Shown: positions 7,732-16,199, numbered from the stretch's first letter. The stretch is DNA of 36,850 nucleotides from Argonema antarcticum A004/B2 (GCF_023333585.1 NZ_JAIQZN010000074.1:1-36850), one strand, 5' to 3'. Numbers and translations: made by a program. Notes: a model not told the origin generated them from the letters alone.

Positions 7732-9039
7732 CTATTGAGTAGGGATAGCTAAGAAATGACCGAGTAGATAGAGGGAACCGCACAAAACTACTAAATCTGA
7801 GTTGGTTGTTATAGCAGTATCTAAACCTGTTATGAGGTCTGGATAAGTTTGAACTACCTCTAATTCTGGACAGATGTTACGACCGAGAATTGCTAAGTTT
7901 TCTGGATTGGCGGAAGAATGATCGGGAATGGGAACTAAATGCAGTTGGTCGTCAGGTCGAAGTAATGCTTTAAAGATATCGGCATGATCTTTAGTAGAGA
8001 GGATTCCCATTACCCAGGATATCCGATTTGGGATTGATGGAAGGTTCGACTTTTTATCGCTGATATCTTCTAAGGTATCGACATATTGACGAAGTGCGAT
8101 CGCAGCTGCTGGATTATGAGCGCCATCTATTAATAATGGACGATCTTTCCAAGTTGTCCATTGAAGTCGTCCCGGCCATTTAGTCTTAGCCATACCAGAT
8201 GCGATCGCATCTGGTGTGATTTGCCAGCCTTGTTGTTGGAGGAGTTGGAGAGATGCGATCGCCAACGCCGAATTAGCTAGTTGGATATCTCCCAACAACG
8301 GTAAAGAATATTCAATATTCTGATATTCTGCCCATCTTTCCTCTTCTCTTCTTGTACTTCGCGCCTTCGTGGTTCGTAATGCGATCGCAGGTTCTGGGAA
8401 AATAGCCGGACAGCCTAATTCCTGAATGCGATTTTCCACAACAGTTTTTGCTTCTGGAGGTAACTGTCCGATCGCAGCAGAACATCCCGCTTTAAGGATA
8501 CCCGCTTTTTCTCTAGCGATATCGGCTAAAGTTGGGCCTAAATTTTGCCAATGTTCGCGACTGATGGAGGTGATAATGGAGACGAGGGGCCGATCGCAAA
8601 CATTAGTTGCATCCAATCGTCCTCCCAATCCCACTTCTATTACAGCTATATCGACTTTTTGTTGAGCGAAATATAGCCAAGCAGCAGCAGTGATAACTTC
8701 AAATTGGGTAGGATATTCTGCATTTGGGTTAATCGCAGATTGGACTTGCAGAAGTAACTGTTGTAATTCTTCAGATGAAATCGGTTTTTCATTGAGACAG
8801 ATGCGTTCGTTCCAATCGATTAAATGGGGAGAAATATATCGTCCGACGCGATAACCCGCCTCAGTTAGGACTGAAGAGAGATAAGCGCAAACGGAACCTT
8901 TACCATTTGTTCCGGCGACGTGGATAATGGGTACTTGGTGATGGGGGTTGTTTAAATTGGCTAGGAGTTGTTGAATGCGATCGAGTCCGAGATGGACGCC
9001 AAAACGTTGGAAGGGTTTGAGGATAGAGTCGATGTTCAT
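7732..9039 (-). CDS. folC: Folylpolyglutamate synthase / dihydrofolate synthase
   Basis: Mur-ligase family enzyme that adds glutamate to dihydropteroate and/or folates in the cytoplasm. The P-loop HVAGTNGKGS is at residues 40-49, followed by the family pattern AYLSSVLTEAGYRVGRYISPHL, EVGLGGRLDATN, SREHWQNLGPTLADIAREKAGI with the catalytic-domain Lys, and DGAHNPAA in the C-terminal lobe. Length 435 aa is full. It starts with ATG at 9037-9039. It stands alone on the minus strand, divergent from the DUF29-like gene with only 49 bp between. The coding sequence holds several GCGATCGC-type sites like the rest of the chromosome, so it is resident rather than recently acquired. Confidence 0.96.
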   Translation of the reverse strand: MNIDSILKPFQRFGVHLGLDRIQQLLANLNNPHHQVPIIHVAGTNGKGSVCAYLSSVLTEAGYRVGRYISPHLIDWNERICLNEKPISSEELQQLLLQVQSAINPNAEYPTQFEVITAAAWLYFAQQKVDIAVIEVGLGGRLDATNVCDRPLVSIITSISREHWQNLGPTLADIAREKAGILKAGCSAAIGQLPPEAKTVVENRIQELGCPAIFPEPAIALRTTKARSTRREEERWAEYQNIEYSLPLLGDIQLANSALAIASLQLLQQQGWQITPDAIASGMAKTKWPGRLQWTTWKDRPLLIDGAHNPAAAIALRQYVDTLEDISDKKSNLPSIPNRISWVMGILSTKDHADIFKALLRPDDQLHLVPIPDHSSANPENLAILGRNICPELEVVQTYPDLITGLDTAITTNSDLVVLCGSLYLLGHFLAIPTQ

Positions 9040-9088
9040 ATTATTTAGATTAATATAAAAGCAGATTGACGTAAAGGCAGCACAGATT

Positions 9089-9610
9089 ATGATTCAGGAA
9101 CTATCAGATTTAAGGGCTAGTATTTTAGAGGGACGATATACCGATGCTTTGGCACTACTGGAGCAATTGGATGGCATGAGCAGACAGGCAAAAATAGATG
9201 CTATTGAATCGTTCTTAGTCAGGATGTTGATTCATATTATTAAAAACCAACTTGAGCAACGCTTGACGAACTCATGGGCTGCTTCCATTCGAGGTTCCCT
9301 TGTTGAAATTAAGAAAGTGAATCTCCAAGATAATAGAACTGCTTATTATGTGAATCGGGATGAATGGGAGCAAATGTTGGAAGATGCCCTGGAGCAGGCT
9401 ATTAGCGATGCAAGTGTGGAAGTGTTTGAGGGTGCTTATACGCCATTTAAAATTGCCGATATGGTGGATAGAGATCGCGTAATTCAGATAGCCCATAGTT
9501 TGCTGAATCTGACTTACACCCACGCCAAAAAGGAGTTACCCACAGTAGTAAATGATTATTTAACTCAGTTGCCGGGGGGCCAAGATTGGAAGGGAGGGAG
9601 ACAAAGTTAG
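9089..9610 (+). CDS. DUF29-like protein
   Basis: A 173-aa soluble protein resembling the DUF29 family, which is abundant and often multicopy in cyanobacteria and has no known biochemical role. The family-like features are LRASILEGRYTDALALLEQL near the N-terminus, a helix with MLIHIIKNQLE, and SWAASIRGSLVEI (compare the usual HLLKWQ...SW...SI). The region after residue 100 does not match what I remember of the family. Starts with ATG at 9089. It opens a run of three plus-strand accessory genes. No operon link is evident: 292 bp separate it from the next gene. Confidence 0.65.
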   Translation: MIQELSDLRASILEGRYTDALALLEQLDGMSRQAKIDAIESFLVRMLIHIIKNQLEQRLTNSWAASIRGSLVEIKKVNLQDNRTAYYVNRDEWEQMLEDALEQAISDASVEVFEGAYTPFKIADMVDRDRVIQIAHSLLNLTYTHAKKELPTVVNDYLTQLPGGQDWKGGRQS

Positions 9611-9751
9611 AGTTTAAGGAATGATACAGAATTAGGGCTTACAGCGCTTTGCATTTACCCAGAAGATTGTAGAGACGTTTCATGAAAAGTCTGTACAGCA
9701 GCTCAACAGAAGAGGGATAATCGTTGCGGATTCCGTATGAGTTAGATTCAA

Positions 9752-9795
9752 GGGCCGATCGCCTAAATGATCGAAGGCTTGTAAGCGATCGGCCC
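9752..9795. other. HIP1-cored hairpin in the DUF29-Uma2 gap
   Basis: A perfect 11-bp inverted repeat, GGGCCGATCGC (9752-9762) with GCGATCGGCCC (9785-9795), around a 22-nt loop. Both arms contain HIP1-core GCGATCG. It could form a stable RNA hairpin. No U-run follows, so it is not an obvious terminator. The remainder of 9611-9902 shows no gene I would defend. Confidence 0.6.
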
Positions 9796-9902
9796 GACAA
9801 GCTAGAAAGGCACCAAAAAGTATTACTGAATAGGTGTTCTACAGAGAATGGCGAGTTAGGGAATAGTCGAGTTATATTGATAAAAAACAAGGATAAATTG
9901 AA

Positions 9903-10466
9903 ATGATAAATTCGACACTTGAATCAACAACCGTCAAGCTAAGTGAATCTCACCACATTTCACTGGAAGAATGGATGCAAAATCCCCCTGACAACATGGA
10001 ATGGGTAAATGGACAATTACTTGAGAAAAACGGCATGACACTTAAGCACAGTCGAGTACAATCGAAGTTAGATTCTTCTTGGAGAGCTTACAAAGACAGC
10101 AGCGGAAAGGGAGGAGAAGTTTATACAGATGCACCCTGTCGCACTAACAAGCAAGGACGTAAACCTGATGTTGCCTATCTTAGTCCAGAATTGTTGGCTC
10201 AATTTGGTGACGCTGCGGTATTACCTCAGAGTTTTTCCTTAAGTGCTGAAATAGTTTCACCTACAGACTTAGCTGAAGATGTAATTGCGAGAGCAACTGA
10301 ATATTTACAATCTGGAGGTGAGGAAGTTTGGTTAGTATTCCCTGATAATAAATGGATTATTGTGGTGACTGAAAACCAGCAGCTTGTGTTTACTTCTGGA
10401 AAAACTGTTAGCACTCAACTTGTTCTGGAAGGCTTTAGTATTGCTGTCGATGATTTACTAGCTTAA
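9903..10466 (+). CDS. Uma2 family (DUF820) putative endonuclease
   Basis: A 187-aa protein of the Uma2/DUF820 family, which adopts the PD-(D/E)XK restriction-endonuclease fold and is hugely expanded in cyanobacteria; no substrate is known. Visible family marks: SLEEWMQNPPDNMEWVNGQL near the N-terminus, RKPDVAYLSPE with Asp89, AEIVSPTDLAEDV with Glu116, ATEYLQSGGEEVWLVFP, and a C-terminal hydrophobic LEGFSIAVDDLLA. In relatives I recall, the helix after the SPTD motif carries a catalytic Lys; here the equivalent place reads VIARATEY, so Arg130 may replace it. Start is ATG at 9903, preceded by AAGGATAAATTGAA. It is followed by the MITE-like element. Confidence 0.88.
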   Translation: MINSTLESTTVKLSESHHISLEEWMQNPPDNMEWVNGQLLEKNGMTLKHSRVQSKLDSSWRAYKDSSGKGGEVYTDAPCRTNKQGRKPDVAYLSPELLAQFGDAAVLPQSFSLSAEIVSPTDLAEDVIARATEYLQSGGEEVWLVFPDNKWIIVVTENQQLVFTSGKTVSTQLVLEGFSIAVDDLLA

Positions 10467-10491
10467 AATCCAACATTGGTTGTGAAATAAT

Positions 10492-10715
10492 TATAGCAAC
10501 CGCTCTCGTCGATTAGGACAGTAGGGGCGAACGCGCAAAGCGTGCCGAGTTCATTAGCATTCGGGCATATAATTTATTGGTTAAAGCAGAAGATTTACTA
10601 CCCGAATGCTTCGCCCCTAGCCCCTAGCCCCTAGCCCCTAGCCCCTAGCCCCTAGCCCCTAGCCCCTAGCCCCCTTCCCAGATTTATGGCTTAACCGACG
10701 AAAACGGTTGCTATA
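10492..10715. mobile_element. MITE-like element with terminal inverted repeats
   Basis: A 224-bp non-coding element bounded by 20-bp inverted ends, TATAGCAACCGCTCTCGTCG (10492-10511) and its complement at 10696-10715 (18 of 20 matching). Inside are nested complementary segments: TAGGGGCGAA near 10523 with TTCGCCCCTA near 10610, and GCATTCGGG near 10558 with CCCGAATGC near 10601. It also carries eight CCCCTAG heptamers (10614-10669). No transposase is encoded. I see no clear target-site duplication at the edges, so mobility is inferred from shape only. Confidence 0.6.
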
Positions 10716-10746
10716 GAATATGAACAAGTACTGCTAAATCAAACCT

Positions 10747-11382
10747 ATGGTTTCAAACATCCAAGCCAAAGATATCAGCCTCTCCGTCTTAGAAAACAAA
10801 TTCGGCATCCAACTCGTTGAAGATGAGCAATTTTTCAGGGAGTGGCAGGATAATTTACCTGAGATTACCGACTTTGACAAGCAGTTTCTCGACCAAGTGA
10901 AAGCCAGCTATTTTAATTTAATCAAGTACCCGCCGATGTTGGAAACTACCGTCAAAATGGTAGTGCTGTCTCCCTTGCTGCAACTGGCTGGTTTTTATCT
11001 TTTTCCCTTTCATATCAAAAGCGAAGCAGAGATAGAAATTTCCTTTGAGGATGAGGAAGACCAAACAATTATTAGAGGAAAAATGGATGTTTTGGTTTTA
11101 CAAGAAGTGTTTTGGGTAATGGCGATCGAATCCAAACGCGCTGAAGTTTCTATAGAAACAGGATTAGCACAAATACTAGCTTATATGCTAGCAAATCCTC
11201 ATAGCGATCGCCCGTTATTTGGGATGTTGGCAAATGGCAGAGATTTCCAGTTTATTAAAATGACCCGACAAGGTACGCCGCAGTACGCATTATCTAATTC
11301 CTTCGATGTTCGCAATCGAGGTAATGAACTTTATACCGTACTCAGAATTATGAAGCTGATTGCTGGAATTATCAGGGAGTAA
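10747..11382 (+). CDS. HsdR-N-like PD-(D/E)XK protein
   Basis: A 211-aa protein resembling the stand-alone N-terminal nuclease domain of type I restriction subunit R. Likely active-site residues form a D-ExK-Q pattern: Asp114 in GKMDVLVL, Glu128 and Lys130 in AIESKR, and Gln142 in GLAQILAYML. No helicase domain, methylase or specificity subunit is nearby, so this is not a complete restriction system. Start is ATG at 10747. It lies downstream of the MITE-like element and upstream of a family A repeat and a terminator that faces the next, convergent gene. The actual target is unknown. Confidence 0.75.
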   Translation: MVSNIQAKDISLSVLENKFGIQLVEDEQFFREWQDNLPEITDFDKQFLDQVKASYFNLIKYPPMLETTVKMVVLSPLLQLAGFYLFPFHIKSEAEIEISFEDEEDQTIIRGKMDVLVLQEVFWVMAIESKRAEVSIETGLAQILAYMLANPHSDRPLFGMLANGRDFQFIKMTRQGTPQYALSNSFDVRNRGNELYTVLRIMKLIAGIIRE

Positions 11383-11418
11383 ATTACGCCAAAAATGGAT
11401 CTTTTGTATTTATTAGGC

Positions 11419-11489
11419 TATTTGAGCAGAGGAGCAGAGGCATAAAAATGTGATTTTTTGAACAAAAGCATCACAAGTCCAAAAGAGCT
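11419..11489 (+). repeat. Dispersed repeat family A, copy 2 (diverged)
   Basis: Same three-part plan as copies 1 and 3 but shorter: TATTTGAGCAGAG head, only two imperfect GAGCAGAG units, then a tail with ATAAAAATGT, GAACAAAAGCAT, CAAGTCC and AAAGAGC. The tail differs from the other copies at scattered positions, so this is an older member of the family. It sits just downstream of the HsdR-N-like gene. Confidence 0.8.
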
Positions 11490-11492
11490 AAA

Positions 11493-11525
11493 AAAAGTAG
11501 GCTAGCTTTACGCCAGCCTACTTTT
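11493..11525. terminator. Bidirectional terminator between convergent genes
   Basis: Perfect 11-bp stem AAAAGTAGGCT (11493-11503) with AGCCTACTTTT (11515-11525) and an 11-nt loop. The stem has T-runs in both directions, which suits the convergent arrangement of the HsdR-N-like gene (plus) and the large repeat protein (minus), whose stop is 22 bp away. Confidence 0.85.
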
Positions 11526-11546
11526 AATTAAATGTCAGTTAAACCT

Positions 11547-14500
11547 TTATCCAAAAAAGTTTAAACCACCTACCGCCATTGCTCCCGCCAACGCAGAAAT
11601 TGCAACAGAGGTAACAGCCGTACCAAATAGCCACCAAGCAGCGGTTGCTGCGGCTTTCCGGGTTTCTTCCCCTTGCTTCTTGGCTTTCTCCTTGATATCT
11701 TCAAAGCGTTTCTTAGCTTGCTCTTGCAGGCGTTCGCCTCGTTTCTGTACACTATCGCGTGCAGACTCAATCTGATCGATAATGCGGTTAGCATCAACCT
11801 CAGAAATATCTTCGCGAGAACTGATGATGGCGACCAAGGTATCGCGATCGAAGTGACTCAAACGCTCTTTTACTGCATCAAATCCCGCTTGCGGATCGTC
11901 AAACACTTTGCGGAAATCTCGCTTGATGCCTTCATAGTTGAGTTCGGGACGTTCGAGCGAGTTCAGGTAACCGCGAATTCGGGTAAAAATACCATCAAGT
12001 GCCGATTGTATTTTACCTTGAACGTTCTCAATTTGTGCGACGAATTGGTCGCGCACAGATACGATGCGATCGGCAATCTGATTCGCTTCTTCCTCGGAGG
12101 TATCCTCACGCTGAGATAGCAGGGCCACAAGGGTAGAACGATCGAACTCCTTGAAGCGATCGCCTATAGTCCCTATCCCCGCTTTCGGATCGCGGAACAA
12201 CAATTGCAGATCTCGCTTGATACCTTCAGGACTGAGTTCTTCCTTGTTGGTATTTCGGAGATAACTTTCCAGATTTCCTTGCAAATCTTGCACCTTATCT
12301 TTGGCGCGAGATGCTAGCTGGCGGGGTGCTTTCACAAAGCTACTAATGCTTTCTTGCACCTGGTCTATTATCTGATTAACCCGTTCTTCGCTCAAGTCTT
12401 CCCGCTGACTCAGCAATTTCACCAAGGTTTCGCGATCGACCTGGGAAAGTCTTTCTCGTAACGCCAAAGCACCTTCTTTGGGATTCTCGAATAGTTTGGC
12501 TAAATCTTGCTTAATGCCTTCAGGGTCGAGTTCTTGCAAGTTAGTGTTCCGCAGATAATCAGCGATTTGGGTCGTAACTTGGTCGTACTGTTCCTTAGCT
12601 TTATCTGCAACTTGTTGCGGTGCTTGCAAGATGCGATCGCTTACAGATTGAATTTGATCGACGAACTGATTAATCTGTTCCTCGCTGAGATCGCCCCGTG
12701 CCGTCAGCAATTGTACCAGAGTATCGCGATCGAATTGAGAAAATCTTTCTCGTAATGCTGATAATCCCGCTTGCGGATCGTCTAGGAGAGTTTGGAAATC
12801 TCGCTCGATCCCTTCAGGATTCAATTCTTCCTTATTGGTATCCCGCAGATAAGATTCAACTTTTTGCCGAAATTCTTGTGCTTTGGATTTCGCTTGTTCT
12901 TGCAATTCTTGCGCTTGTGACAAGACGCGATCGCGCGTTTCCTCCAACTTACCGATCAGTCGATCCGCTTCTTCGGGACTAAAATCTTCTCGTTGTCCGA
13001 GTAATTGCACCAACGTATCGCGATCGAACTTGCCGAGACGAGATTGCAACGCCTCAAATCCAGCATCTGAATCTGACAAAAGTGCTGCAAAATCACGTTC
13101 GATCCCTTCTGGATTCAATTCCTCTTTGCCAGTCGATCGCAGATAATTTTCAATGCGACTGCGGATGTCTTGCGCTTGTTCTTCAGACTCGCCAGTTTGA
13201 ACGGTATTCAAAACTTCTGTCCGAATCTCTTCTAACTGGTCGGCAATTTCATTTACCCTATCCGCATCGAAATCGCCGCGCTGATTCAGGAATTGCACGA
13301 AATTATCCCGATTCAGTTGTTCCAATTGGCGACGAACTAACCCCGGTGCAGCTTCAAGATCGTGGATGACTTCTTGGAATTCCTGCTTGATAGTTTCTCT
13401 GTTCAGGTGCCAAGGTTGGGAATTGAGGATGTAGTTTTCTACATCTCCCAGAATCGGATTAAACTGTAGCGAAGGCAGATTTTCTTTTACCTTGCTGCCA
13501 AGTTTTTGCGCTTGTTCCGTCGCTTGTCCTGTCAGTTTTTGCAACTGAGAGGAAATTTTTTGCACATCAGCGTCGGAGAGGTCTACCCTCTCCAAAACTG
13601 CCGTCATCGCTGCACCAATGCCAGCTTGTAGGGCTCGATTCATCATGCCGTTGCCAGACTGTTCCTTATCGTGTCCGTTGCCGATCGCTTGAGCAAACTT
13701 AGCGGTAATATCGCCAGACTTGAGTTCTTCTGGGGCAGCAGACTTGAGATAATTAACTAATTCAGCTTGCGGATCTTTCGGCTGTTGCCGACCCAATACT
13801 TGCTGCCAAACAGATTCTAGCTGCTCTGCCACACGATCGATATCTTTTTTGGAGAAATCAGTGCGACTGCTAACTAAATCAACAAAAGTTTGGCGATTGA
13901 TATTCTTGAGAACATCGCTGTCACCCAGCGATTTTACATCGACATCGCTGAGTAACTTTTCCAAATCACCGCGAATCGATTTAAAATCTAGCTTTGGCAG
14001 TTGTAAATCGCTCAAATAATCCTCTACTGTTTCCCGGATACTGCTGGGGTCTATAGCAGAGGATAATTCGCGGCGAACTGCTGCTACAGATGCTTCTACG
14101 GTATTAACAATCTGCTTGTTGGCAATATTTCCGCCAACAGCTGCGGTTGCTATACCCATAACTCCTTGAGCGCCTGAAGTTGCCGTCTTGACTGCCGAAC
14201 CAATCAACGAACCTACAGCATTAGAACTCGTCCAAATTAGTAGTAAGAAGTACGCTGACCAGATCGTTACGCCAATTATTGCCCCTACAGTTACGCTGTT
14301 TATTAGGCTCAATTTCACTGCTAGAAAACAAGCGATGAATAGGGCAATATTGACACTTAATAACGCCCAAGCGCCTACCTTTGCCTCAATATTGCGAAAT
14401 TTCTTGCCCCAGCTTTCTTCCTCATCAGCGTCCAGTTCTATTACGTCATCCCGGTCTGAAATCTTGGCGGCAAGGGCTAAGTTTGTTAACAAAAATTGGA

Positions 14501-14642
14501 AGGCGAATGCCATTAGCACGCCAGCGATCAATGCTACAAAAAAGTGAGGCCCCGAAAACATAAGCGTGATATTTTCGTTTTCTGGAATTTGGGCTATCCA
14601 GAAGGAAAAGCTATCCAGTACAATTCCCGCATTTGGAAACAT
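11547..14642 (-). CDS. Large repeat protein anchored in the membrane at both ends (unrecognised)
   Basis: I do not recognise a named family. The 1031-aa product has three hydrophobic helices near the N-terminus (about residues 30-55, 85-110 and 112-135), a long hydrophilic middle (about 200-990), and a C-terminal hydrophobic, Gly/Ala-rich segment (from about 1000). The middle holds seven clear copies and one degenerate copy of a repeat of roughly 75 core residues plus variable linker. Its consensus runs YLRNTNKEEL-PEGI-RD, then DP-AG, then FDRDTLV-LLSQRED-SEE and NQI-DQIE. The linkers are Gln/Lys/Glu-rich and coiled-coil-like; a basic coiled coil (about 960-995) precedes the last membrane segment. 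I choose ATG at 14640-14642 because GAGG lies 8 nt upstream; a GTG at 14672 would add ten residues. A scaffold or tether is possible but is inference. Gene databases sometimes mislabel such proteins as transporters. Confidence 0.8.
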   Translation of the reverse strand: MFPNAGIVLDSFSFWIAQIPENENITLMFSGPHFFVALIAGVLMAFAFQFLLTNLALAAKISDRDDVIELDADEEESWGKKFRNIEAKVGAWALLSVNIALFIACFLAVKLSLINSVTVGAIIGVTIWSAYFLLLIWTSSNAVGSLIGSAVKTATSGAQGVMGIATAAVGGNIANKQIVNTVEASVAAVRRELSSAIDPSSIRETVEDYLSDLQLPKLDFKSIRGDLEKLLSDVDVKSLGDSDVLKNINRQTFVDLVSSRTDFSKKDIDRVAEQLESVWQQVLGRQQPKDPQAELVNYLKSAAPEELKSGDITAKFAQAIGNGHDKEQSGNGMMNRALQAGIGAAMTAVLERVDLSDADVQKISSQLQKLTGQATEQAQKLGSKVKENLPSLQFNPILGDVENYILNSQPWHLNRETIKQEFQEVIHDLEAAPGLVRRQLEQLNRDNFVQFLNQRGDFDADRVNEIADQLEEIRTEVLNTVQTGESEEQAQDIRSRIENYLRSTGKEELNPEGIERDFAALLSDSDAGFEALQSRLGKFDRDTLVQLLGQREDFSPEEADRLIGKLEETRDRVLSQAQELQEQAKSKAQEFRQKVESYLRDTNKEELNPEGIERDFQTLLDDPQAGLSALRERFSQFDRDTLVQLLTARGDLSEEQINQFVDQIQSVSDRILQAPQQVADKAKEQYDQVTTQIADYLRNTNLQELDPEGIKQDLAKLFENPKEGALALRERLSQVDRETLVKLLSQREDLSEERVNQIIDQVQESISSFVKAPRQLASRAKDKVQDLQGNLESYLRNTNKEELSPEGIKRDLQLLFRDPKAGIGTIGDRFKEFDRSTLVALLSQREDTSEEEANQIADRIVSVRDQFVAQIENVQGKIQSALDGIFTRIRGYLNSLERPELNYEGIKRDFRKVFDDPQAGFDAVKERLSHFDRDTLVAIISSREDISEVDANRIIDQIESARDSVQKRGERLQEQAKKRFEDIKEKAKKQGEETRKAAATAAWWLFGTAVTSVAISALAGAMAVGGLNFFG

Positions 14643-15081
14643 GATATTTTCCTCATTAAAGCTTAATCCCACGCAAACAAACTAAATTTTGCGTGAGGTA
14701 TAAAATATGTGGTTTGCCACACTTCCCAATATAGGAAAATACGCAGACAGAAAACATCCTTCTGACGAATGAAAAATTTATGAGTTATTCGAGCTTATAT
14801 CTCGCTCTAAAGCAGTAATAAGACCCGTTTATTTCATAAGTAAAGCTCTTTATCTACTTCATTTGTCGTATTCATTTTGGTTGGTCTCCGGCTTTTATCG
14901 TTACGCCCAGAAGGGAGAATGAGAGATTGGAAGGAAAATACGCTATCCGTTTTCATAACCCGCTTTTCCGCAAAGCAGGGGGAGCTTTCGGGAGCAGGGG
15001 CAGTAATAAAGACCTAAGATAAAAAAGGGGTTTTAGAAGCGGATTCCGTATAAACTAACCAATTACCAATTACCAAATAAT
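14643..15081. other. Gene-free interval upstream of the repeat protein
   Basis: It holds the 5' region of the large repeat protein, including a short inverted repeat CACGCAAA / TTTGCGTG (14670-14695) about 28 bp upstream of the chosen ATG. That repeat could be an operator or an mRNA hairpin. No gene, tRNA or long repeat is evident in the rest. Confidence 0.5.
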
Positions 15082-15120
15082 AAAACCGACTGTCCCCAAA
15101 AACAGAAGACAGTCGGTTTT
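15082..15120 (-). terminator. Terminator of psbY
   Basis: Perfect 13-bp stem AAAACCGACTGTC (15082-15094) with GACAGTCGGTTTT (15108-15120), 13-nt loop. On the minus strand it ends in TTTTATTA, 24 bp past the psbY stop, which makes a convincing intrinsic terminator. Confidence 0.9.
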
Positions 15121-15143
15121 GTAGCTGAAATGCGGAGCCTGGA

Positions 15144-15263
15144 TTAAGCTTGCTTGTTCAAAAATGCTTGAGCTTGTGCTATGGCAATCTTGCCGACGTT
15201 GTAAAAGGCCCAACCACCTGCTAGGAGCAGTGGCAGCAAAACGACTATCAAACGCCAATCCAT
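15144..15263 (-). CDS. psbY: Photosystem II protein Y (PsbY)
   Basis: A 39-aa single-span thylakoid membrane protein, a peripheral low-molecular-mass subunit at the edge of photosystem II near cytochrome b559. The translation opens MDWRLIVVLLPLLLAGGW, continues AFYNVGKIAIAQAQAFL, and ends NKQA. The MDWR start and the GGWAFYN turn are characteristic of cyanobacterial PsbY. A strong Shine-Dalgarno, GGGAGGA, lies about 8 nt upstream of the ATG at 15261-15263. It has its own intrinsic terminator (15082-15120). It lies 94 bp downstream of the carbonic-anhydrase-like gene on the same strand; a separate promoter is likely but I could not fix one. Confidence 0.93.
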   Translation of the reverse strand: MDWRLIVVLLPLLLAGGWAFYNVGKIAIAQAQAFLNKQA

Positions 15264-15357
15264 GTCTAATTCCTCCCGGTTAAAGATTTATAAAGGATTC
15301 TCATCTTGCTTATATTTTGCGATGAAGTTGGCTAAATTTCCAGTACCTTGGGAGTTG

Positions 15358-16053
15358 TTAGGTCGATCGATCCGGGCCAGCAAAACCCAGATTGCTTCCT
15401 TTGCCAGCATGAACTAGAGCCAGCTTCTCATAACGCTGGGCGTGTTCGATTAGTTCAGCAGCTTCAGCGTCAGAGATATCGCGCAACTTTTTGGCAGGAA
15501 CACCGACAACCAGGGACTTTGGCGGCACATCCTTCGTTACTACGGAACCAGCGCCAATAATTGCACCTTTTCCGACTCGCACGCCGTCTAGCACCACCGC
15601 ACCAATGCCGATGAGGCTACCTCGTTCAATATAAGCTGAATGAACGACAGCTCGATGTCCGATCGTCACAAATTCTGACAAAATGGTAGGCTTGCCGGGA
15701 TCGCCGTGCAAAATCGCCCCATCTTGGATATTAGTGCATTCTCCGATTTCAATTCGCTCTACATCTCCGCGCACGACAGCGCCGTACCAGATGCTGACTC
15801 CGGCTGCTATCTTCACCCAACCCATGACAATGGCATTTGGGGCGATAAAGGCGGCTTGAGATACATCGACGCTCGGCCAATAGAGAGAAGACAACAGTTT
15901 ACTCAGATTGTTTACGTTATCAGTATAGTATCGGCTCCCTTGCGATCGCGTTTCTTTAGGTGGCAAAGATGTTAAGCTTTCACTAGATGTACCCAGGGGC
16001 ACCGGGAAACTTCCAGCTATGGGGCTGGTAAACGCTTGAGGAGTAGCCTGCAA
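15358..16053 (-). CDS. Gamma-carbonic-anhydrase-like hexapeptide protein
   Basis: Left-handed beta-helix protein of the YrdA/PaaY/Cam group, which forms trimers with zinc at the subunit interface. The three expected His ligands are present (His116 in AILHGD, His133 in TIGHRA, His138 in AVVHSA), as are the conserved RGD at 95-97 and NIQDG at 108-112. The helix is built of hexapeptide turns through about residue 175 and capped by a C-terminal helix. The first 57 residues (Thr/Ser/Pro-rich) lie outside the family core. The open frame starts at TTG (16051-16053) two codons after a stop, so the real start is uncertain; a GTG at Val18 is another choice. Activity as a carbonic anhydrase cannot be judged from sequence, as many family members are inactive. 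Confidence 0.9.
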   Translation of the reverse strand: MQATPQAFTSPIAGSFPVPLGTSSESLTSLPPKETRSQGSRYYTDNVNNLSKLLSSLYWPSVDVSQAAFIAPNAIVMGWVKIAAGVSIWYGAVVRGDVERIEIGECTNIQDGAILHGDPGKPTILSEFVTIGHRAVVHSAYIERGSLIGIGAVVLDGVRVGKGAIIGAGSVVTKDVPPKSLVVGVPAKKLRDISDAEAAELIEHAQRYEKLALVHAGKGSNLGFAGPDRST

Positions 16054-16199
16054 TGGCTAGATATCAGAGCTTAAGACCTTGACTTTTCCGCCAGTTAAGG
16101 TAGTCTGATCCCAAGAATCCCATTCCTAATTAGGCGATCGGGAATGTCAAAATAAACTTGCTGGCAATGTTGCAAAGATAATATGCCGATACGCACTTC

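Noticed and set aside
9724-9906. 60-codon plus-strand frame before the Uma2-like gene
   Set aside because: It overlaps the Uma2 start, translates a HIP1 hairpin, and shows no recognisable domain or ribosome site.
11673-13369. Several plus-strand frames opposite the repeat protein
   Set aside because: They recur at the repeat spacing and are antisense shadows of the repeated coding sequence.
14643-14672. GTG start adding ten residues to the large repeat protein
   Set aside because: GAGG lies 8 nt upstream of the ATG at 14640-14642, inside the would-be extension.
15070-15258. 62-codon minus-strand frame over psbY
   Set aside because: It is out of frame with psbY and runs through the psbY terminator; the psbY reading is clearly the real one.
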